Shown: in pieces, positions 53,738 to 61,645 of the stretch
How positions within the stretch are numbered: position 1 is the stretch's first letter
Layout of the letters: each line of letters begins with the position of its first letter
NCBI RefSeq assembly: GCF_006210265.1
Contig: NZ_VCNC01000001.1
Span: 1,126,843 to 1,190,842, forward strand
DNA: 64,000 bases
Direction: 5' to 3'
DNA from: Desulfovibrio sp. UCD-KL4C
GTDB lineage: Bacteria; Desulfobacterota; Desulfovibrionia; Desulfovibrionales; Desulfovibrionaceae
Position numbers and translations under genes: made by a program
Notes under the pieces: generated by a model
Databases searched by the model: none
The model's input: only the letters and a program-made list of their open reading frames with translations
Told to the model about the DNA's origin: nothing

Positions 53738-54286
53738 CTACGAGTAGAGACTCCCGCTCGGTTCGTGATGTTTGTCCAGCGGGGAGGGGATATACCCTCC
53801 CCGCTGGACAGCGAAATCAATTGGCGTCATATTTCTCAATGACTCATGAGGACGCTCCTCATTGTATTCCCGAATGAACTCTTCTGTAGATTCTCGAACT
53901 TCGCTTAAACTATTGAAGATAAAAAAATCTAATACTTCCTCACGGTATGTACGATTGAATCGCTCGACATATGAGTTCTGTGTTGGCTTACCTGGCTGAA
54001 TAAATTCCAGAGCAACGCCGTTCTTTTCGGCCCAATCAGCCAAAGTTACAGAGATTAACTCCGGCCCATTATCCATCCTCATTTTTTCAGGAAAAACGCG
54101 CCAAGCTGAAACTCTGTCCAGTACACGAGTTACCCGTACTGCGGTAAGACTTGTGTCTATTTCAATCGCCAAGCATTCTCGGCTGAAATCATCAAGCACG
54201 TTAAAAGTTCTGAATCGCTGTCCACTTGTAAGCGAATCATGCATGAAATCAATCGACCAGCAAACATTGGCTTTCGGACAATCCAT
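53738..54286 (-). pseudogene. Truncated IS3-family transposase (orfB C-terminal part)
   Basis: About 180 codons of the DDE integrase core remain: 'SIDFMHD' (first Asp), 'RMDNGPE' (second Asp) and 'YVERFNRTYREEVLD' (Glu). The preceding orfA and the helix-turn-helix part of orfB are missing; upstream sequence (to about 54316) continues open for only a few residues. No terminal repeats were located. The element is decayed and shows earlier IS insertion in this area. Confidence 0.85.
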
Positions 54287-54435
54287 ACTTGCAATTTGCT
54301 TTAGCTTAATAAATAAAAAATTATTGAGATGTGATTTAATGTCTTAATCTACCAGACTATCTTCCATATCCACACAATTTTAACCTGTTGCTTGCGGCGT
54401 GATAGATAAACGTTTTACCTAGCAAAGGAAGATGA

Positions 54436-54455
54436 CCGCCGGGTTACCCCAGCGG
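54436..54455 (-). terminator. Weak hairpin after the small acidic membrane protein gene
   Basis: CCGC and GGG pair with CCC and GCGG across one mismatch, with a TTAC loop. On the minus strand the tail (CATCTTCCTTTG) is only mildly T-rich. It could be the terminator of the minus-strand module that ends at 54472. Confidence 0.35.
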
Positions 54456-54471
54456 CCACCGCCTTCGAAAA

Positions 54472-54645
54472 CTATGAAGCATTAACAATAAATGGATCCT
54501 TATCTTTTTCATCTTCTATTTCAGTATTTAAATCCTCAGACTCATCACAGTCTTCTTTCACCTTCTCATCCTCCAAAGCATAAATCCCAGTAACAGCCAG
54601 AATTCCAACAGCCACACCACCAATAAATGTAAGTATACTTTTCAT
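54472..54645 (-). CDS. Small membrane protein with acidic tail
   Basis: A 57-residue protein. Residues 4-23 form a glycine/valine-rich membrane helix ('ILTFIGGVAVGILAVTGIY') and the rest is strongly acidic. The ATG at 54645 follows GGAGG by five bases. It lies 15 bp after the zinc-ribbon/glycine-zipper gene. Function unknown. Confidence 0.7.
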   Translation of the reverse strand: MKSILTFIGGVAVGILAVTGIYALEDEKVKEDCDESEDLNTEIEDEKDKDPFIVNAS

Positions 54646-54659
54646 ATTATCCTCCACGG

Positions 54660-54995
54660 TTATGATTCAAACTGAGTGCCGCAACGATTACAGCGATATA
54701 AACCGAGAACATGACGATCGACGTGCTCACCTACCTGACTGCCCACTTTTGAACCTGCAAAGAACCCCGCAAAAGCTCCCGCTAACCCACCGGCCACGGC
54801 TCCGATTCCAGTACCTATGATAGGAATTACAGATCCGATAGCCGCACCGGTTGCAGCCCCTGATGTTGCTCCGGCGTATCCAGCAACTCCTCCAGTTACT
54901 CCACCGACTGCTGTTCCGAGTTTTTGAGTGTTGTTAACAAGCACAACGAAATTCGCTGTATAACAATTGGGACATAAGGGGTTTTCTTCTGACAT
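54660..54995 (-). CDS. Glycine-zipper membrane protein flanked by a split zinc ribbon
   Basis: A 111-residue protein. An N-terminal CPNC (Cys8, Cys11) and a C-terminal CNRC (Cys102, Cys105) can together form one zinc ribbon. Between them lies a glycine/alanine-rich stretch of about 65 residues with GxxxG-type repeats, as in glycine-zipper membrane proteins. The two halves of the ribbon would meet when the glycine-rich helices form a hairpin. AAGGA precedes the ATG. The role is unknown; it precedes the acidic membrane peptide in the module. Confidence 0.7.
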   Translation of the reverse strand: MSEENPLCPNCYTANFVVLVNNTQKLGTAVGGVTGGVAGYAGATSGAATGAAIGSVIPIIGTGIGAVAGGLAGAFAGFFAGSKVGSQVGEHVDRHVLGLYRCNRCGTQFES

Positions 54996-55017
54996 GACAT
55001 TTATCCTTTTTTATTAG

Positions 55018-56565
55018 TTAGTTGAGGAGTGATTCCTGAAGCAGGTCAAACATGGCAGGAGCCAGATCTGTGAGTTCGGTGATGACTCTGCTTTTTCCCG
55101 GGAACAAACGAAAAACGGCCTCGGAGTTGATTCCGAGACCGTAGATTTCAAAGCCGTTTAAGCTTCCGTCTTTTATTGCTTTCTGTGTGTTTAGTAAGTT
55201 GTCAGGCACACCGTCCGTTATGCAGATGATGATTTTTCGACTCTCCGGCAATGGCAGCATCTGTTGAAATATCCACCAAAGAGCTTCACCTAATGGCGTA
55301 GATCCTGATGCAGACAAGCCAAAGCAACTGTGAACTCGCTGGCCATGGTTAAGAATTGCAGCGACTGTCGGCTCGCCATAACTTTCACCATCTTTTGCTC
55401 TGACTGCTGGAAAACAACTAACGCCCACACTCACTCCGTTAATGGAATTAAGTGAGCTAACCACAGTATGACAAATCTGCGAAGCAAGTCCGATACGCCT
55501 GCGCATTGAGCCTGAACAATCTATAAGGATGTGGACTGCCGTGCTGATCTTTTGACGTTCCCCACAGCTACGAAACATGCGAGGATTACCGACAGCAACA
55601 CGATGCAAGTGAGATGAGCTTAAACGTCCCCGTCTACCGATACGATCATGACTTATAGTTTTAGCTTGAATGACTCCATGTAATCGAGACTTGAGGGAGG
55701 TTGAAGCTCTGCGCGTCTGTTCGAGATCTGTTTTATCTAACTCAATAAGCCTTTTGTACCCGTCTCGAGCAACTTGCAGCCCTTGATCTATGTTATCCGG
55801 ACTATTGCTAACCAGCTGTTCTTCCAGAATTTTACCTAGTCCTTTGGGTAGATCTTTAGATTCGGAGCTAAGAAGTTTATCCAGATCCTGAATTGACTGT
55901 TTAACTTTTATATCCGTTGATCTTGGCGAAGGCGCATCCTGCTTGATATACTGCTTTAGCAGGGCCACGAATTCCCGTGTGTAGAGAATACAGTCCTGAG
56001 TCGAGTCACATTTTGTGCGGACATTCCGAAGAACAGAGTCCCAGCGAGAGAGAAGGCCTGGATAGTGTGATTCAACAATTGAAGCGGTTCTCGCACATTT
56101 TTCAGCTAATTCAGGGAAATCCCATGACCTGACTATTAATAGTAAGCAATTCAGAACTGCTGAAGCAGGATCGTCTTTATTTTCCTGAGACTGGTCGATT
56201 TCATGCATAAATAAGTGTTTGATCAGCCATTGGAAGTTTTGCCGACAACCCGGAAAGCTATCAGTGAGTTTATTTTCCACTCTCCAATCTTCCAGCGTGT
56301 TCCAGATATGCATTTCAATAGGAGTTAATTTTGCCAGTTTAAGCCACTCAAAGTTTGTTTCTCTAATATGAGCCGCTTCGTGATCCAGATAACCACGGGC
56401 AAGGTTCAACATTAATTCATCATTTTCCAAAGGTAATGCAGGCAGTTGAATTACTTTGCCATTAGTAAAGGCCTTATCCCCACCGATTCGGACCTGCACT
56501 CCATACTTGCGTCCCAGCACACTCGCTACGAGCGGCAATGATTTTATAAGCAACTTGTTATTCAT
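55018..56565 (-). CDS. Metallopeptidase-VWA protein (CobT/DUF2201-like)
   Basis: A 515-residue protein. Near the N terminus it has HEAAH (His62-Glu63...His66), the zinc-binding motif of a metallopeptidase, and later 'NTLEDWRVENKL', which may give a third ligand. The C-terminal part is a VWA domain with MIDAS residues Asp349, Ser351, Ser353 ('DCSGS') and 'CITDGVPDN'. This domain pair is known from CobT- and DUF2201-type proteins that work with MoxR ATPases. The ATG at 56565 follows GGAGG; an earlier in-frame start is less likely. It lies 14 bp after the DUF3150-like gene. Confidence 0.75.
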   Translation of the reverse strand: MNNKLLIKSLPLVASVLGRKYGVQVRIGGDKAFTNGKVIQLPALPLENDELMLNLARGYLDHEAAHIRETNFEWLKLAKLTPIEMHIWNTLEDWRVENKLTDSFPGCRQNFQWLIKHLFMHEIDQSQENKDDPASAVLNCLLLIVRSWDFPELAEKCARTASIVESHYPGLLSRWDSVLRNVRTKCDSTQDCILYTREFVALLKQYIKQDAPSPRSTDIKVKQSIQDLDKLLSSESKDLPKGLGKILEEQLVSNSPDNIDQGLQVARDGYKRLIELDKTDLEQTRRASTSLKSRLHGVIQAKTISHDRIGRRGRLSSSHLHRVAVGNPRMFRSCGERQKISTAVHILIDCSGSMRRRIGLASQICHTVVSSLNSINGVSVGVSCFPAVRAKDGESYGEPTVAAILNHGQRVHSCFGLSASGSTPLGEALWWIFQQMLPLPESRKIIICITDGVPDNLLNTQKAIKDGSLNGFEIYGLGINSEAVFRLFPGKSRVITELTDLAPAMFDLLQESLLN

Positions 56566-56579
56566 AAGAACCTCCTTCA

Positions 56580-57551
56580 TTACCACAACCCGTTACTATC
56601 TATCTGTTGCTGAGTCGCGGATTGAGGAACATGCGTTGGGAGTGAATTATTTGAGATTGTTTCAATTTTCGTACGAGTTGGAACTGCAACTAAACCTTCA
56701 AGCAGGTCCTCGGCAGTGTTTCCATCAAGGATTTTCTGACCATGCTTAATAAGTAAGGCAGGATCTCGAAGTAACGAGACAACTCCCTGTAACATGAGCA
56801 GATCAGATCCCCGTATAAGACCACGGGGCGGCACTTTATCGAAAGCTGTTTGCAGTAAACCCGTAATAGGTAGGACTCTAGGGTCGACGAAGGACAAACC
56901 ATTGAGTTTACTGTGAATAGATCGCAACGGCGAAAGGGCTTTGTGAGTGACTTTAACTTTTCCAGCGTAACAACGGTTCCAAGTGTCAGTGGCTGTCTTG
57001 GATATTTCCTCGAAAAGCGTTGAACCAAGTTTGTTGACTTCATCCTTTAAGCCTTTCTTTACCGAACCTTTTTCAGGAGCGGCGAGCTTGAATAACTGCC
57101 ATTTGAAGCCCATTCTTGAACGTACATATTCAGCACTGACCGTAGAGCTACCGATGAGCTCCTCCCAGCCAGGGTGTTGCTTTACCCAGTCCTGAACAGC
57201 TTCATCGTAGCGATTGAGAAAATCATCCTTTGCGGCCATGAATTCCTTTTGAATAATGGTAAGTTCTTTGACAATTTCATCTCCCACTTTCTCAGGAACT
57301 CCCCAACCACCAAGAAATCGAACTCCGTGTCTATCAAGTGTGCTTACTGCACGAGATTTAAGAGTCCCAAAAATACGTAGATCTTCAGGATTACAGATTC
57401 TTTTACTTCCGAGAGAAGCAAGTTCTTCCGGTGGTAACTGCGAACCTCCAAAATCTGACGGAGTTAATTTCTTTCTGGCAGACCAGATGTTTACATCAAG
57501 GTTGAGAGCTAGAATGTGGTTGAGGACCGTAATCCTTGTTTTAGTTTCCAT
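56580..57551 (-). CDS. DUF3150-like protein of the MoxR-VWA module
   Basis: A 323-residue soluble protein resembling DUF3150-type proteins ('ALNLDVNIWSARKKLTPSDF' near the start, helical middle). No catalytic motif is apparent. It starts at the ATG 57551 after AAAGGAG and lies between the ATPase and the metallopeptidase-VWA gene. The fixed gene order suggests an adaptor or a substrate of the ATPase/VWA pair. Confidence 0.65.
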   Translation of the reverse strand: METKTRITVLNHILALNLDVNIWSARKKLTPSDFGGSQLPPEELASLGSKRICNPEDLRIFGTLKSRAVSTLDRHGVRFLGGWGVPEKVGDEIVKELTIIQKEFMAAKDDFLNRYDEAVQDWVKQHPGWEELIGSSTVSAEYVRSRMGFKWQLFKLAAPEKGSVKKGLKDEVNKLGSTLFEEISKTATDTWNRCYAGKVKVTHKALSPLRSIHSKLNGLSFVDPRVLPITGLLQTAFDKVPPRGLIRGSDLLMLQGVVSLLRDPALLIKHGQKILDGNTAEDLLEGLVAVPTRTKIETISNNSLPTHVPQSATQQQIDSNGLW

Positions 57552-57576
57552 GGTTGTCTCCTTTGTACTTTTGCAA

Positions 57577-57609
57577 AACAAAAGCGGAGGTAGCTTTCGC
57601 TACCCCCGC
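57577..57609 (-). terminator. Hairpin terminator between the MoxR and DUF3150-like genes
   Basis: GCGGAGGTAGC pairs with GCTACCCCCGC (one mismatch) across a GAAA-type loop on the minus strand, followed by TTTTGTTTTG. It lies between two genes of the same module, so it is probably a partial terminator that sets their ratio. Confidence 0.75.
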
Positions 57610-57631
57610 CTATAAAATTTGCGTATATCAT

Positions 57632-58627
57632 TTATGATGTTGATTCAGTTTCACCTTCTACCGGGAAGATGCGCTGCGCTAGTTCATGTAAAACCGTTCG
57701 AGTTTCTCTACTAGCCCGATAGCCCAGAGCCCTATCCAATGCATACGTTATTGGCTGAATTCCTTGCTTTGCTAGAGGTTGAAAACGAACGGTAAGATCT
57801 GCCCAGCGTATTAGAGTACGAGTTGAGAATGTTACTTCGATGGTATCGGTAAGATTTCCAGTTGCTTCGCCCATGAATAGCTTGCGCACTGAATTCGCAT
57901 ACTCAATCATCTTTTTACGAATGTTCTCGGGAAGAGTTGCCGCCTTGCGGGAAAGTAGCTCCCTTTCAGCTTCAAAAGTCGGATAACCAATTTCACAAAG
58001 CCAGAACCGATCCATGAAAGCTAGGTTCTGACGAATCACACCCTGATAAAGGCCAGTTTCATCTGCTGCTCCATTAGAATTGGCTGTAGCTGCAAAGCGA
58101 AACATAGGGTGCGGATGGATTATCTCACCGGAGTTTTCAGGAATACAGAGCGGTTCACCATCAAGTATTCCGTTCAAGCCTGCAGCAGTTGCAGGATCAA
58201 TAATGTCTATTTCATTGAGTAAAAACAATCCGCCATATTTCATGGCAAGGGCTAGAGGACCATACTGAAACTGCATATTTCCTTGTTCTACTGTAAGATG
58301 GCCCACCATTTCTGGAAATTCCAATCTACTATGGCCGGTTACTTCAAATACCGGATAATTGAGTTTGGCGGCCAACTGTTTAATGAGACTGGTCTTGCCA
58401 CTCCCACTAGGTCCGAACAAGTAAATCGGATCAGAGCTATCCATGAACCAAACAACTACATCACGACTAGATTCATGAAATAGGTATTCGGGGTCAAGCT
58501 TCGGTGTGAAAGGTGAAACCGATTCAAACCCCTGAATAATACGACCAGAGACCTTGCCACTAAAGATCAATCCAGCATCAAGCTCCGTAGGAACTGTACT
58601 TTCAATTTCTTCGATTGTGTTAGACAT
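57632..58627 (-). CDS. MoxR/CobS-type AAA+ ATPase
   Basis: A 331-residue ATPase with Walker A GPSGSGKT (72-79), Walker B 'LFLLNEIDI', a sensor region 'FRFAATANSNG' and a C-terminal helical lid. It resembles CobS and MoxR proteins that form rings and remodel targets bound by VWA proteins. The ATG at 58627 with TAAGGAGG upstream is preferred over earlier in-frame starts. Its VWA partner is encoded two genes downstream. Confidence 0.85.
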   Translation of the reverse strand: MSNTIEEIESTVPTELDAGLIFSGKVSGRIIQGFESVSPFTPKLDPEYLFHESSRDVVVWFMDSSDPIYLFGPSGSGKTSLIKQLAAKLNYPVFEVTGHSRLEFPEMVGHLTVEQGNMQFQYGPLALAMKYGGLFLLNEIDIIDPATAAGLNGILDGEPLCIPENSGEIIHPHPMFRFAATANSNGAADETGLYQGVIRQNLAFMDRFWLCEIGYPTFEAERELLSRKAATLPENIRKKMIEYANSVRKLFMGEATGNLTDTIEVTFSTRTLIRWADLTVRFQPLAKQGIQPITYALDRALGYRASRETRTVLHELAQRIFPVEGETESTS

Positions 58628-58640
58628 GTTTTCCTCCTTA

Positions 58641-59018
58641 TTAGCTGATAGATTTACTAAGTTGATTCTGTCTGACATGTTTCTCAAACTGGTTGTTGTA
58701 ATAATCCCCACGCACCTCAAATTCTTTTTCATCTTCGCTGATACGCAGAAAACTGAATTCTTCAGTGTCCATTTCATCGAAAACAGTATTCACGAGTTTC
58801 ACCATCGGGTGCGAGCTGCGCCACTCGCAGGATAGCCAGCAAAACATGTTGCCTCCGTATGCTTGGCCTGTCTGACTGTTTTTATTGCGATCAAGCATTT
58901 CCTGAAGATCAATTAATTCCGACTTGCTTAATTTTTGCTGGGCGTTAGCCAGTTGCTTGTTGAGCCTTGTAAGTCCTGCTTCAGAGAGAAAAATCGTTAC
59001 ATCACTTCGTATTGGCAT
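58641..59018 (-). CDS. Hypothetical protein upstream of the MoxR ATPase
   Basis: A 125-residue soluble protein without recognised family. The first half is helical and polar ('LTRLNKQLANAQQKLS'). It starts at the ATG 59018 after AAGGAGG. It lies 13 bp before the ATPase gene, so it is likely part of the same transcript and perhaps of the same complex. Confidence 0.6.
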   Translation of the reverse strand: MPIRSDVTIFLSEAGLTRLNKQLANAQQKLSKSELIDLQEMLDRNKNSQTGQAYGGNMFCWLSCEWRSSHPMVKLVNTVFDEMDTEEFSFLRISEDEKEFEVRGDYYNNQFEKHVRQNQLSKSIS

Positions 59019-59043
59019 TTCCACCTCCTTTGAAAAAGACAAT

Positions 59044-59074
59044 AAAAAAGCGTATCTCCGAAGAGGTGCGCTTT
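59044..59074 (-). terminator. Terminator after the ERF gene, UUCG-type loop
   Basis: On the minus strand AAAGCG...CTC-TTCG-GAG...CGCTTT is followed by TTTATT. The stem has a small internal loop. It lies between the ERF gene and the gene at 58641. Confidence 0.75.
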
Positions 59075-59115
59075 GTATTGAGATCCACTGATCTGGTTAA
59101 TTTCTTATGTTTGCA

Positions 59116-59796
59116 TTATGCGGCTTGGTCATACTTCCACCATAGCTTACGATTCCCATCCCAGCGAAATCCTGCTTTTCTCAGAAAATCTTTCTTGGCG
59201 TGGGTGTTGCCGGTTGCCAAAATACAAGATTTGCCATCCGTCGCAGTTTCTTTACGATACTGAACGCCATCAAGACGAGGTAAATTAGAGGCTCCTATAT
59301 CATGGGGCTGCGGAGGTCTCTGGGAAGCTGAGGCCCCTTCTGAACTCCCTTGTTTGCCGTTGTTTAAACCCTTGTTTTCAGTTTCATGACGACAAGAGCT
59401 TTCTGCGTCATCATCGCATTCTGTAACAATTCCAATTAAAGCAGCAAGTCCGTAACGTCTTGCATAAGTCATAGCCGATCCGTAACTCTGTGGATCACTT
59501 TTCGGTAACGGCATCATTAGTAAAGAAGATTGCCATTGCCCGGATTCAGCATGAACAATTTTGCTGACTAGTCCCAGATTTCCGTGATCGACTTGTACTG
59601 GCAACTGAGTCAGCCAGATACCATTAGTAAGTAAAGCGTCTCGGCACGTTTCCATTACAGACTGTAATGTTGCGTATCGACTGTTGGTAAAATTGTTTTG
59701 CCCATCCTTCTGAGCTGGCTTTAACGATTGCTGAACCTTCAGCATTGCTCCTGCCAATTTGGTGATCTCCGGCGAACACAAATCAGTGTTAGTCAT
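59116..59796 (-). CDS. ERF-family single-strand annealing protein
   Basis: A 226-residue protein of the ERF superfamily of phage recombination proteins, recognised by 'LAGAMLKVQQSLKPAQKDGQ', 'SRYATLQSVMETCRDAL' and 'GSAMTYARRYGLAALIGI'. These proteins bind and anneal single-stranded DNA. The last 60 residues, after a polar linker, form a small unrelated domain ('AKKDFLRKAGFRWDGNRKLWWK'). The start is the ATG at 59796 after AGGAGG. It marks the module as phage- or satellite-derived. Confidence 0.85.
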   Translation of the reverse strand: MTNTDLCSPEITKLAGAMLKVQQSLKPAQKDGQNNFTNSRYATLQSVMETCRDALLTNGIWLTQLPVQVDHGNLGLVSKIVHAESGQWQSSLLMMPLPKSDPQSYGSAMTYARRYGLAALIGIVTECDDDAESSCRHETENKGLNNGKQGSSEGASASQRPPQPHDIGASNLPRLDGVQYRKETATDGKSCILATGNTHAKKDFLRKAGFRWDGNRKLWWKYDQAA

Positions 59797-59817
59797 ATAC
59801 TCCTCCTGCAATAAGAA

Positions 59818-59848
59818 AAGCCCTTGTCCGATTATCGGACAGGGGCTT
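59818..59848 (-). terminator. Terminator between RNase HI and the ERF gene
   Basis: AAGCCCTTGTCCG pairs with CGGACAGGGGCTT with one wobble position; on the minus strand it is followed by TTCTTATT. It separates the RNase HI gene from the ERF gene downstream on the minus strand. Confidence 0.8.
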
Positions 59849-59922
59849 GTAATATGGGTGCGCTCTTATATTAATGATATATATCTGAAATGATTTGAAA
59901 AGCAGGGGGAGGTCTGTCTGGA

Positions 59923-60420
59923 TTAATATTTATGTACGATAGTAGCAGTCGTCAGTCCTACATCCTCAAGCATATTGTCGCTGGCTGCAGCTATGCAAGC
60001 CAAATGGTCTGCGCGTTCGTTAAAACTGTTACCACTGTGACCTTTAACCCACAGCCATTCCACATTGTGACTATGGAGAGTTTCAAGCATTTCTTTCCAC
60101 AAGTCTTGGTTTTCGACAGGCTTTCGGTTGCTTTTTTTCCATCCGTTAGTATTCCATTTGTCAATCCAGCCTTGTTTGAAGGCTTCAACTACATATTTAG
60201 AGTCTGACATAATCGTGATTAAACTTGGTGTAGAGATTACTTTTAGCGCTGCAATAACTGCTCGTAATTCCATTCTATTATTAGTTGTGCATGAGTATCC
60301 TTGGGCAAGTTCTATTGTGTCACCGTTTATCTGCATAATGGCTCCATAGCCACCGCAAGCATTATCAAATTGGTTGCCGAGACAAGATCCATCTGTGTAA
60401 ATACAAATAGGAGTATGCAT
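59923..60420 (-). CDS. rnhA: Ribonuclease HI
   Basis: A 165-residue RNase HI with the four catalytic acids in 'YTDGSCLGN', 'NNRMELRAV', 'MSDSKYVVEAF' and 'NERADHLA', and a conserved His in 'GHSGNS'. It cleaves the RNA strand of RNA-DNA hybrids, for instance replication primers. AAGGA precedes the ATG. Because it lies in the recombination and replication part of the element, it is probably a mobile-element copy and not the housekeeping gene. Confidence 0.92.
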   Translation of the reverse strand: MHTPICIYTDGSCLGNQFDNACGGYGAIMQINGDTIELAQGYSCTTNNRMELRAVIAALKVISTPSLITIMSDSKYVVEAFKQGWIDKWNTNGWKKSNRKPVENQDLWKEMLETLHSHNVEWLWVKGHSGNSFNERADHLACIAAASDNMLEDVGLTTATIVHKY

Positions 60421-60518
60421 TTTAATTCCTTTTTATTACTAGGTTAAAGGTCTATTTGCTATATCATGTGGGTGTGTAATTTTTATTTATACAAGCTCTT
60501 GATAGTTTTCTTATATCC

Positions 60519-61088
60519 CTAATTGCGTATCTGGGATGCTCCAAAGCTTCGTCCTTTGTACGGATAACCTTCCTTGCTGTATTCTTTCGATAAATACCTG
60601 AGCCATTGTCTGGTTTGAGCAAGTGTCTTTTCAAAATCAGAATTTACTCTACGCATTTTAATTGCAGTCTTCAGGTACTGATCGTCTACGTTATGTCTAC
60701 ATAGGTGGACTAAGCCTTGTGCCGAATGACCTATTGCCTTTGACCATAGCTCGGTTGCTTTATTATGAATCTGTGAGGGGTTCTGAATTACGTTTCCATC
60801 AAGAAACAAGACTATGTGGAAATGATGGTTATCAACAAGAGAGTGGAGAGATTGCTCTCTTACCCAGACAGAATATGGAGAGTACTTTTTGCGTGTGCAG
60901 TGTTTAATGAATGAATTTAGAAAGTTACTGAATATTGTGTTATCGTTGGGGTAGATGAACTTTTCTGGATATGTGATATCAAATCGTACTACTAAGTTTT
61001 TACTCCTGCTTCTGCTGCTGTGAATCAGTACTCGTTCTATAGTGTCTTCTATTTCGTTAATATGGTTGTAAGAACTTTGATATGTCAT
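60519..61088 (-). CDS. Inovirus Gp2-like (YagK/YfjJ-type) replication-linked protein
   Basis: A 189-residue protein. It resembles inovirus-type Gp2 and YagK/YfjJ C-terminal proteins, with 'LVVRFDITYPEKF', 'WVREQSLHSLVDNHHFHIVL' and a basic end. Such proteins are found in filamentous phages and phage satellites and may help replication. AAAGGT precedes the ATG. It lies 98 bp before RNase HI on the same strand. Confidence 0.75.
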   Translation of the reverse strand: MTYQSSYNHINEIEDTIERVLIHSSRSRSKNLVVRFDITYPEKFIYPNDNTIFSNFLNSFIKHCTRKKYSPYSVWVREQSLHSLVDNHHFHIVLFLDGNVIQNPSQIHNKATELWSKAIGHSAQGLVHLCRHNVDDQYLKTAIKMRRVNSDFEKTLAQTRQWLRYLSKEYSKEGYPYKGRSFGASQIRN

Positions 61089-61225
61089 GTGCTTGTACCT
61101 TTATGTTTAGTGGTTTTAATATAATACTACTATCTACCTGATTTAATGACTTGTTTGTTATTGGCATTTGACAGGGGGGCATGCCATTGAAATAGGGCAG
61201 AGTGGATAATCTAGTTAAGTCATAG

Positions 61226-61486
61226 TTATTGTTTAATATGAGTGTTCTGAGGGGTAAGTCTGTTTAGCCACCATGTCAGGAATGGATCGCGTACAATCAG
61301 TACTTTGCGTTTGCCGTCGAGAAGGAAACATTTGGCAGGGATTTGATCGGCTTCGGGAATCTCTTTGTTAGCGCGCATATTTTGAATTGTTCTCCATCTA
61401 AGGGCGTTGCCTGTAAGAATGTCCAAAGAGGTTGCAGCGAAGACTGGCGGAAGGTGTTCAGTTAATTGGGTTTGCAGATCTTTCAT
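61226..61486 (-). CDS. Small AlpA-like or HTH regulator of the element
   Basis: An 86-residue protein. The segment 'NALRWRTIQNMRANKEIPEA' resembles the helix-turn-helix and wing of AlpA-type excision regulators, though the match is loose. AGGA precedes the ATG. It is divergent from the DUF927-like gene, across a 159-bp gap likely to contain promoters for both directions. Confidence 0.5.
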   Translation of the reverse strand: MKDLQTQLTEHLPPVFAATSLDILTGNALRWRTIQNMRANKEIPEADQIPAKCFLLDGKRKVLIVRDPFLTWWLNRLTPQNTHIKQ

Positions 61487-61645
61487 TAAAATATCCTATG
61501 TTTAAATGTTCATAGGATTGCGGCAGCTAATTTTAAATAATATTTTGATCACTGAATCGTTTATTAGCGTATGGGGAAGACCTAATGTCGTTGCTGGTGA
61601 GAATTTGTTGTATTCAACTTTAATGGAAGATAATGGAGATTTTGA

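Noticed and set aside
54287-54471. Possible left end of the IS3 element
   Set aside because: No terminal inverted repeat or target duplication could be identified by eye.
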